From contig MU657187.1 in NCBI GenBank assembly GCA_026770575.1, positions 414,807 through 425,814 on the forward strand: a stretch of 11,008 nt of DNA. The letters are read 5' to 3'. The DNA is from Pelagophyceae sp. CCMP2097. Lineage: Eukaryota; Sar; Pelagophyceae. Shown here piece by piece: positions 1 to 6,900 of this stretch; position 1 is the first letter of the stretch, and the number at the start of each line of letters is the position of its first letter. The notes under the pieces were generated by a model that did not search any database, was not told the origin of the DNA, and saw only the letters and a list, made by a program, of their open reading frames with translations. The position numbers were made by a program, and so were the translations under genes.

Positions 1-520
1 GACCGGGGGTTTCCGGTTGCAGTCCGCCAGGTCGGTGAATTCCCGCGGCCACGCAGTGGGCGTGTGGAGGAGTGCGGTTCCTCGGGTGGGATATCCCCTT
101 CTCCCCTGTTTTCCTCGCCGTCGCTCGCGCGTACGCGTGGAAAACTTGAAACGGAGGCGCTTGTAGAGCGCTAGAGCATGCGCCTATTAAAAGGTGAGGT
201 GAACGGTTCTTTGGCGCATGTGGAGGCGTAATATGGCGCATCAAGACGATGCGCCAAGCGCGTTTGACGGCACGAACACGAGTCAGCTTTTGTAGGTACC
301 AAGTAAGAAAACGCTGAGAAGCGTCTAGAACGTGCGTTTTCGGGCCTATAGTCTCGCCCACGATCAAGGACATAGAGTACGATAATCAGGTGCGTTTGCC
401 CGTTGAAAATGTGAAGAATGAAAGGAAGTAAACACAAAAGAACAAACACATGCGCGATACGGACGGACTTGTAGGTCCTTTAACGTCACCTATTACTAAG
501 ATATTAATTTCGAGGCAAAG
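1..520. other. No supported gene (left edge)
   Basis: Two plus-strand frames are open from the left edge to stops at about 168-174, so the 3' end of an upstream coding exon is possible. Neither short peptide shows a recognisable motif. A minus-strand open frame at 171-449 has no domain-like sequence and I treat it as chance. Apart from the hairpin listed separately, I see no RNA gene or clear promoter here. From about 450 the sequence turns AT-richer before the repeat tract begins near 510. Confidence 0.4.
234..256. repeat. Perfect 9-bp inverted repeat (hairpin)
   Basis: TGGCGCATC at 234-242 is the exact reverse complement of GATGCGCCA at 248-256, leaving a 5-nt loop (AAGAC). A second copy of TTGGCGCAT at about 221-229 could compete for the right arm. 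It could act as a transcript hairpin or be the remnant of a small palindromic element. It is not a histone-type 3' stem-loop, and no T-tract follows. Confidence 0.7.
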
Positions 521-719
521 AGGGGCCCTCAAAGGGGTCATTCAGAGGGGGCGTCAAAGAGGGGCACTTTGGAGGGTACCTTGAGAGAGACCCTCGAGAG
601 GGACCGTATAGAGAGCTGTCTCACGGGCCCGTCATTCAGAGGGCCCGTCTAAAGGGACCGTCTCGAAAAGCACTCTCTCGAGGACCATGCAGAGGGGCGG
701 GCTTCAGGGCCGTCTCAAG
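510..719 (-). repeat. Degenerate family A repeat tract, inverted orientation
   Basis: Recurring pieces such as GAGAGGGACCGT, AAAGGGACCGTCTCGA and GAGGGCCCGTC are reverse complements of the ACGGTCCCTCTC / ACGGCCCCTCGA motifs that fill the long introns of the gene at 3477-10351. This tract is therefore family A in the opposite orientation. It ends directly before the Tudor-like exon, so it is probably the 3' part of another repeat-filled intron. The copies are too diverged to call unit boundaries. Confidence 0.6.
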
Positions 720-1426
720 GCGCCGTGGTCATGGCGGTCTGGGACGACGACAGGTGGTACTGGGGCGTCGTCAAAAACATCAACCCAGTCGGCTACTTCG
801 CGATCCACTTTGGGGACGGCGACCAACGCGGCGGTGCGTCGCGCGACCCTCGCCGCCGCCGACGCATCGCTTGCGGAGGGCTGAGTGTACCGGCCGCGGA
901 GGGTGTCCCTGGCGACGCGCAACGTCTGCCGGCGACGCGCATCTTTGCAGGCGTTCCCGCGGACAAGGTTTACCGCGTCGCCGGCGGCGACGACGTGCCG
1001 CAAACGGCCACACGCTCGACGTCGACGCCCGCGGCGCCGACGCCCGCGGCGCCGGCGCCCGCGGCGGCGACGTGTGCTGCACTGGCATGCGCAGCCCCGA
1101 CGCGCGCGGCCCCGACACCGGTGGTGACGTGCGCCGCGCAATCGTCGACCGCGGCGCACGCAGCGTCGGCGTCGCGGGCGTTTAGTGTGGGTGGTGCTCC
1201 GGCGAAGACCGCGGCCGGAGGCGGAGCTGGAGCGCATTTAAACGCATTCCGTATTCATGTATCGATTCCGGGAAAGCAACTCCTCCTGTCCTGCTGCGCC
1301 CCGGTCGCCAAGGGTGCGGGGGCGCCGCGGGGGGGCGCCGGACCCTCGGCACCGCGCCGCGGGCCTGCGCCGCCGAGCCACGGTCTCGTCCTCGGCAGAA
1401 GTGCTGAAATCAACCTTTATTTTTGA
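720..1426 (+). CDS. Tudor-like domain protein, partial gene model
   Basis: The frame reads AVWDDDRWYWGVVKNIN..., then HFGDGDQ at about 725-833. This is the pattern of a Tudor/agenet-like (Royal family) barrel: a paired aromatic strand WYWGVV followed by an acidic turn GDGD. Removing a GT-AG intron at 834-950 joins FGDGDQRG to GVPADKVYRV, which restores the usual end of such a domain. These folds often bind methylated peptides or histone tails; here that is inference only. After 951 the protein becomes low-complexity Ala/Pro/Thr (TPAAPTPAAPAPAA) and runs open to a TGA at 1424-1426. The last 60 or so residues look less coding, so the true 3' end or another intron may lie earlier. The start is not defined: in-frame ATGs occur at 731, but an AG at 718-719 suits an acceptor, so upstream exons are likely beyond the repeat tract. 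Confidence 0.6.
834..950 (+). other. Intron in the Tudor-like gene (117 bp, phase 1)
   Basis: The donor GTGCGT at 834 matches donors used twice in the neighbouring GTPase gene, and the acceptor is TTTGCAG at 950. Splicing leaves G|GC, a Gly codon, and makes a continuous Tudor-type sequence. The intron is 39 codons long and has no in-frame stop, so the unspliced frame also stays open. Confidence 0.7.
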
Positions 1427-1483
1427 GGACCCGAACTTCCCGAAGGGTCCTTGCTAGATCTAGCTACAATTGTATATGAGCGG

Positions 1484-1649
1484 TATGAGGCATGAGGGTG
1501 TTTATTTATATCCGACAGGTCGGCGTACGCCACTCGTGGCGTCCGTCCGCCCTCTCCTCTGGGCCCACTCGACCTTTATTGCCATCACCTCCCCAGTTCT
1601 CTCTTGCCGGGATAAAAATAAAACACCTCATGCCTCATATCCCGGCAAG
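1484..1649. repeat. Inverted pair of GGCATGAGG repeats with nested palindrome
   Basis: TATGAGGCATGAGG at 1484-1497 has its exact reverse complement at 1626-1639, and both extend with similar T/A-rich sequence (GTGTTTATTTA-like). The right copy lies inside a palindrome of its own: CTTGCCGGGATA at 1603-1614 and TATCCCGGCAAG at 1638-1649 are perfect 12-bp arms around a 23-nt centre. The layout suggests a short non-autonomous, MITE-like element. I see no clear target-site duplication and no transposase. Confidence 0.7.
1485..1508 (+). repeat. 24-nt dispersed repeat, copy 1 (copy 2 at 3917-3940)
   Basis: The 24 bases beginning ATGAGGCATGAGGGTG and ending TTTATTTA are identical here and at 3917-3940. 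The second copy sits 11 nt inside intron 1 of the GTPase gene and continues into CATCCCGGCAAGAG, which matches the arm of the 1603-1649 palindrome. The shared flank shows that the copies belong to one dispersed family. Confidence 0.8.
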
Positions 1650-1661
1650 ATAGTTAAGCTT

Positions 1662-1717
1662 CGTAACTTTCCGCTTTTTTCTTACCGTAAATCACCAGTA
1701 ATTTACGGAAAGTTACG
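1662..1717. repeat. Nested hairpin built from GTAACTTTCCG arms
   Basis: CGTAACTTTCCG at 1662-1673 pairs perfectly with CGGAAAGTTACG at 1706-1717. Inside it, CCGTAAAT at 1685-1692 pairs with ATTTACGG at 1701-1708. The two pairings share three bases, so they compete or combine with a bulge. The same GTTACGG motif recurs at 2112-2227. Confidence 0.75.
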
Positions 1718-1794
1718 ACACGATGATTTGACATTACGCTCCGGTTAAAATGGCCGTATTAAATCCCCCCTTATTGGGCTCTCTGCAGTGCCTT

Positions 1795-1832
1795 ATTGCG
1801 GTCTCAGAGGCTCATTGCGGTCTCGGAGGCTC
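1795..1832 (+). repeat. Two-copy 19-bp tandem repeat
   Basis: ATTGCGGTCTCAGAGGCTC at 1795-1813 is followed directly by a copy differing at one base (A to G) at 1814-1832. Confidence 0.85.
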
Positions 1833-2111
1833 CAAAAGTACGAACGTCGCTTCAACTTTAGTACACTAAAAGTGGGTTTGTGCGCTCTCCTCGGCATCGC
1901 GAGGCCGAGCGACGCGAGAGGCCGCGCTTCAAGTGACTTCCGAGAGAAAAACGGGCCCTATTTAGCGAATTCTTTTTCGTTCAACGGGTGTCTATGGCTT
2001 TTTGGGGAAAAATGGTCGAGCAGCAGCGTGCACTGTTGTTCTAGCACCGCGGTGGCCCGCGCGACGCGTGGAGCGCAGAACAGCCTCTAAAATCGTTGAT
2101 TTCCAACGTTT

Positions 2112-2227
2112 CGGTAAGTTACGGAAAGTTACGGAAAGTTACGGAAAGTTACGTAGCGTTGTTGAAACTTACCGTAATATATTAACTATAGTCCTTGCCG
2201 TTTAATCAACGTCAGTTTACGGCAAGG
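2112..2227. repeat. GTTACGG tandem array flanked by inverted repeats
   Basis: Four 10-bp units AAGTTACGGA occupy 2116-2155, the last ending GTA. The array opens with CGGTAAGTT (2112-2120), and its reverse complement AACTTACCG lies at 2166-2174. A second hairpin follows: CCTTGCCGT at 2193-2201 and ACGGCAAGG at 2219-2227, perfect 9-bp arms. Together with 1662-1717 this makes a cluster of secondary-structure elements sharing one motif over about 570 bp. Confidence 0.8.
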
Positions 2228-2295
2228 GTCCTTCGGGTCCTTTGATTGAAGGATTGCTTGCTTAAGATCCACCCGGGATTACCAGGGGCAATTTT

Positions 2296-2331
2296 GTCTG
2301 TCCGTCTGTCCTTCTGTCCGTCTGTCTGTCC
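2296..2331 (+). repeat. Tetranucleotide microsatellite (TCTG/TCCG)n
   Basis: Nine imperfect 4-bp units of GTCT/GTCC/TTCT run without interruption. It is an ordinary simple repeat. Confidence 0.85.
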
Positions 2332-3218
2332 ATGGGTAAATCCGCGAGGTTCCGCCTTTGGGAGGAAAGGGCAGCAACTCGGCCGGTTCAGCGATTGGCG
2401 GTTGATGCGATCGCTAAAATTGGGAACGGAGGTCGAGCAGGAGAGGCATTGGAATCATCATAGAAGAAGTTTTTGGTCACAGGATCGAATCTGGTCGGCC
2501 GCAAAATTCAGCGATTAGTTAAATAAATTTAATTATTTACGTGTGCATTGCAATGGGATTTGTCTGTATCCTTCGCTCGAAGTCGGGTCCTCCGTGTGTC
2601 CTCGGCGCGCTCTTGTAATAAGTAATTCTCGAATATCGCCAAAAGTGAGTCAATTTTTAAATGTTACCCCAAAAGTTCAGAAATATTTTAATTTCATATA
2701 AAATCAAGGTTATGGACCCCATTACCAATATTTTCGGGTGCATATTTGGGTTTCCGGATATTTAAAATTCCAGACCGCAGACTCCCCCGTCAGAATATTC
2801 AATTAGTTAATTGATTTTGGAAATTTCCCCAGGCCTTTTGAATTCAGCACTGCTCGGCAGTCAACCAATCTCGTCCTCGGCAGTCAACCAACAGGAAAGC
2901 TTCTCTAAATGAAAATGTGCAAGACGAAAGTTTGAGCGTAACTATGACGCTAGGATGCGGGGTTTCTAGCGCAGGCGGAAACCTCTCTCTTCAAATTCCG
3001 TTGGCTCGGTACGGTGGCACGGTGGCTTGGACTCACAGGAGTCGGGGGAACAAACGCTCTTTTGCAGAAGCTAGTTCATGGGCACCCGCAGCCAGCTCCG
3101 AGGTCGATTGCGCTCACACTCTCAAATCGCGACCGAGAAACGTTTGATTGAGGGGACCGATTATAGCACTGGGGAGCTGAGTGGGAAATCCACCAGAATA
3201 CATTGAAATATCTGACCA
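2332..3218. other. Intergenic stretch, no gene seen
   Basis: This stretch is AT-richer than its surroundings, especially 2510-2830, and holds only short frames without recognisable motifs. The one clear structure is a 16-bp direct repeat, CTCGGCAGTCAACCAA, at 2853-2868 and 2876-2891, spaced 23 bp apart. The last 100 bases or so would contain the promoter of the U2-like RNA. An AAATAT run near 3206 is a possible but weak TATA-like element. Confidence 0.5.
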
Positions 3219-3219
3219 C

Positions 3220-3310
3220 TTACCTTCCTCGGCTTTTTGGCTAAGATCAAGCGCAGTATCTGTTCTTGTCAGTGTGGCAACTGATATACATCACCTCAAG
3301 TGCGTTAGTT
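3220..3310 (+). ncRNA. U2 snRNA-like gene or U2-derived pseudogene
   Basis: The segment carries the hallmark 5' domain of spliceosomal U2: ACCTTCCTCGGC, then TTTTTGGCTAAGATCAAG, then GCGCAGTATCTGTTCTTG. U2 recognises the intron branch point and pairs with U6. Stem-loop I (CTCGGC...GGCTAAG region) and a stem-loop IIa-like helix (TGTCAGT ... ACTGATA, about 3267-3286) are visible. Two things are odd. The branch-point-recognition segment reads GCGCAGTA where the near-universal sequence is GTGTAGTA. I also find no Sm-type site (A-T5-G) or clear stem-loops III/IV downstream. The 3' boundary is therefore uncertain, and the locus may be a truncated or U2-derived copy. It ends about 170 bases before the GTPase start codon, on the same strand. 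Confidence 0.75.
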
Positions 3311-3318
3311 AGATACAA

Positions 3319-3381
3319 GGCCGACATCAAAGCCTCGGCAAGGCTGAAATCAAAGCCCCGAAAAAGGCTGCAATCAAAGCC
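3319..3381 (+). repeat. Three tandem mini-hairpins (GGCTGAAATCAAAGCC type)
   Basis: Three 16-nt units lie at 3319-3334 (GGCCGACATCAAAGCC), 3342-3357 (GGCTGAAATCAAAGCC) and 3366-3381 (GGCTGCAATCAAAGCC), with a spacing of 23-24 nt. Each can fold as a small GGC(T)/(A)GCC stem. All resemble the GGCTAAGATCAAGC segment of the adjacent U2-like RNA, which suggests local duplication of its 5' domain. Confidence 0.75.
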
Positions 3382-3476
3382 TCTTTACCGAGGCGGCCTT
3401 GCAGCGGGCTCTGGCGATAACCCTCGTTCGAAGCTTCCTCTCCAAGAGGCGCCTATAGGCCCGTCGGCGGCGTCGT

Positions 3477-3905
3477 ATGACTCGGTGGGCCGTCATGGCC
3501 GTCGCGCTCCGGTCCGCGCTAATGCGGCGCGCGTCGGCGTTGGTCGTCCGAAGGCAGTTTGGCGGCGCTGTGAGCGGCGCGGCGCAGTTGGCGGCACGGC
3601 GCGCGCCGTGGGCTTCGCCGGCCGGGCGGTCGCGGAGCCTGGCCTCAACGGCCGGGGACGACGACGACGAAGACTTTTTCGAGTTGCCGACGGACGTTCG
3701 CGTCGTGGACGTGTCGACGCTTGGCGGCATCGACCTCGGCGAATTCGACGACGACGCCCTCGACCAAATGGCCGCAAAGGCGGAGCGGCAGCGGCGCGTG
3801 GCGAAGGGCGGCTTGGCCGGGTCGGGCGAGGTTTACGAGGACGACGGCGGGGATATGGACAAGAGAATTCGCGGCGCCGAACAGGACAAGTCGAACCAGC
3901 GCCCG
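3477..3905 (+). CDS. GTPase exon 1: targeting peptide and linker
   Basis: Exon 1 encodes 143 residues. Residues 1-60 are rich in Arg, Ala and Ser and almost lack acidic residues (RWAVMAVALRSALMRRASAL...), as expected of an organelle transit peptide. The net charge then switches abruptly at GDDDDEDFFELP. An acidic, polar linker follows (GGIDLGEFDDDALDQM). The first ATG is taken because it starts this presequence. The donor GTGACG at 3906 leaves phase 0. The unspliced frame would stop at 3918-3920. Confidence 0.85.
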
Positions 3906-6900
3906 GTGACGCGGGCATGAGGCATGAGGGTGTTTATTTACATCCCGGCAAGAGAAAGCAAATAGGACGGGGAATCGAAGATTCCCCCTGGACTGTCCGA
4001 AGAGAAGGGCCCGAGAAAAGGTCCGAAGTAGACGGTCCTCTCGGAGAACCGAGAGCCGATGGTCCGAGATGGGCCTCGAGAGGGCTCTCAAGGACCCGTG
4101 GACGGTCCTCTCGAGGAAGAGTCCTCTCGGGGGCCCTCTCCACTCTCAAGGACCCGAAGACGGGCCTCTCGAGGGGACCCTACACGGTCTCAAGACAGTC
4201 CTCGAGAAGGGGCCTTGGAAGGCCCTCTCCAGGGTCCTCGAATGACCCCCCTTTCGAGCCCGAAAGGTGGACGCTCAAATGACGGCCCGAGATGGGCACC
4301 GCGGAGTTTCCTCCAAGGGCGTCGTTAGGTCCGTCGGGCGCGTCCGCGGCTACGACCTTCACGACTACGAAAAGTCGCCAAACGGAAAGTCCGAACCGCG
4401 CCAGTTTACACTCGACGTGCGTCTCCATGGCCTGGGGTTGTACTGAATTCGGTGGTGATTCCGCGCTTTATTTAGGTCGGCGCGAAGCAGTGCCCCGGCT
4501 GCGGGGCTAAATACCAGTTCCAGCGGGAGGACCGATCGGGTTTTATCCCGGAGGAGCGGTTTAAGCACTTTACGGGGCAGCTTCAGAACGAAAATGCCGC
4601 GGAGCGGGAGGTGCAACTTCTACTGGGCGAGATTCAGGAACAAGATTTGAAGCAGGCCGACTTTGAGGTCCTCGGAGAGAACCCAAACCAACAAGTCGAA
4701 GACGAGCCCACGCTGGCCGAACTGGAACGCGGCAGCAAGAACAAGGGCGACCAGATGGCGCGGAGCGGCGCCCTTTTCGAAAAAAAATGAAAATTTCGAC
4801 TGGAAAAGGCGCCTTTGACGGGAAAAGGCGCCATCTGCACCTCCCTCGAGGCGGTCCTCTCGACGGGCGGTCTTGCCAGACGGTCCCTCGAAAAGTCCCT
4901 CGAAGGTCCATCAAACGTCCATCAAACGTCCACTCGGGACGGTCCCTCGAAGACGGTCCTCCGAAGACGGCCCTACGGACGGTCGTTCTGGGCCGTCGCT
5001 CGAAAGTCGGCGAAACGGCCCTCGTAGACGTTCCCTCGAAGGGCCCCTCGAACAGAGGTCCGCTCTAGACGACGCAAGGCGGCCGTGCGACGCACCGACC
5101 GCCAGCTACGGGCGCAGAGCGAGAGATGCATTGGTGAGAGGGCAGCCCCGTCGTCCATCCGATGCCGGTGACGGGCTGCTTGTCGCGGGGCCCTTTCACG
5201 GGACCTCGCCACAGGGGCCTTGTCTCAAAGACGTAGTCTCACAGGGACCTTGTCTTGCAGAGACCTCGTGACAGGGACCTTTGTGACAGGGACAATGTGG
5301 CAGGGATCTCGTCGCAGGGTTCTTGTCGCAGGGACCTTGACACAAAGAACGTGTCGCGTGAGCCTTGTCATCAGGACCTTGTGGACCTTTCACGGGGCTC
5401 GTCACAGCGACCTTGTCACAAAGACCTCGTCACAGGGACCTTGTCACACAGGGACCTTGTCACACAGGGACCTTGTCTCACAGGGGACCTTGTCACACAG
5501 GGACCTTGTCGAGGGAACCTTGTCACGGGACTTTCCACGGTGACCTTGTCAGAGGGTTCTTGTCATAGGGACCTCTACTCAAAGACCTTGTCCCACAGGG
5601 GCCTTGTCCCACAGGGACCTTGTCCCACAGGGGCCTTGTCCCACAGGGACCTTGTCCCACAGGGACCTTGTCTCAGGGATGTTGTCAAGGACCGTGCCAC
5701 AGGACCGTGCCAGAAATCTCGCCACCGGGTTCTTGTCACAGAGACGTAGTCACAAAGACGTCGCCTCGGGGACCGCGTCGCAGGGATCGTGTCACGGGAC
5801 CTCGTCGCAGGGTTCTTGGAGAGGGCCCGTGTAGGGTAGACGGAGCCTCTCCGGTCCGCATAGGGCCAAACCCCCATTTCGACCCCTTGGCAAAATACAA
5901 AAAAAATACCAGAAACCCCGCTAGGTCTGCATGCGGTGCCACAAGCTTCGTTTCTCCTCGACGCCCGGCGAGCTTCTTCGGGCGGGGGCGGAGAACGATG
6001 ATTATACGCTGACTCCGGCGGCCTTTGAAGAATTGATCCGCACGGAAGTCCGCGATAAGCGAGGCGTCGTGCTTTTGATCGTCGACATCTTCGACGTCGA
6101 AGGCTCGCTAAGGTACGTCACTATTCGTGTCGTGTTCATCGTGTCGTGTTCGCATTGCCGACGTATAAACGATGTTGGCGTAGGTCGTGGGCGCAGCTCG
6201 GGTCTCTTGTCGGCGCGAAGCGCGACGTCATCATCGCGGCGAACAAATTGGATCTGCTCCCGACTGACATTTCCCCGACGCGCGTCCGGCAGTGGGTCCG
6301 TGACGAGGCCGAACGGCACATCCCCGCGCTGCGGAGGCAGGGCATCCGCATGGACGACGTCTATCTCGTCAGCTGCAGAACTGGGTTGGGCGTCGGGGCT
6401 CTTTTAGCGTCGGCGCGAAATCGCGCCTCTGAGAACCGGGGGAACATTTACGTCGTGGGGGCCGCCAACGTCGGCAAGTCGTCCCTCATCAACCGTCTGG
6501 AGCTGCGTCTTTGATGCGAACCAGCCACCTTTGAAACTCTGTACGGTCCCTCCGGACGGCCCATCCAGACGGCCCCTCCGGACGGCGGTCCCGTTTCCCA
6601 GAGTGCTTGTCACGCGACTATTGTCCATCCATCCGATACCTGCGACGGGCCAAAAGCGCGGGATGCATCCCAGATGGCTCCTGGATGCAAGAGGGCGCGC
6701 CTTGCTTCTTTGAGAGGCCTATTCTCGGAGACGGGCCTCTGAGAATGGGCCCTTTGCCGAGGCCCCGAAAAAGTGGCCCAAGACAGTCCCAAAAGACGGC
6801 CCTGGGAGACGGCCCCTCTTCACGGCCTCTTTTCACGGTTCCTTCGCGGCCACTCAAGACGGTCTCTGCCGACGGTCCCTCGAGATGGCTCCACTCGACA

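Noticed and set aside
704..1237. Minus-strand Arg-rich open frame opposite the Tudor-like exon
   Set aside because: It is the antisense of a GC-rich coding exon. Its Arg/Gly runs are complements of the Ala/Pro-rich repeat.
1438..2237. AAGGGTCCTT at both 1443 and 2225 as terminal repeats of one 790-bp element
   Set aside because: The match is 10 bp direct, and the longer inverted match is imperfect (about 12 of 15). With GGGTCC-type repeats common in this window, chance is likely.
2470..2500. GGATCGAATCTGG considered as a tRNA T-arm
   Set aside because: No acceptor stem, anticodon arm or D-arm can be placed at the right distances upstream.
3266..4282. 338-codon plus-strand open frame across the U2-like region and exon 1
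   Set aside because: It is a shadow frame of GTPase exon 1, starts within the U2-like sequence and shows no motif. The 3477 frame carries the presequence and joins the conserved exons.
5433..5685. Family B considered as a CRISPR array
   Set aside because: Units of 14-16 bp follow head to tail with no unique spacers, inside a eukaryotic intron. It is a minisatellite.
5255..5749. Open frames in the family B array with repeated HRDLV/QGPC-type peptides
   Set aside because: The 14/16-bp repeat lacks stop codons. The peptide periodicity only mirrors the DNA repeat, and the region is intronic.
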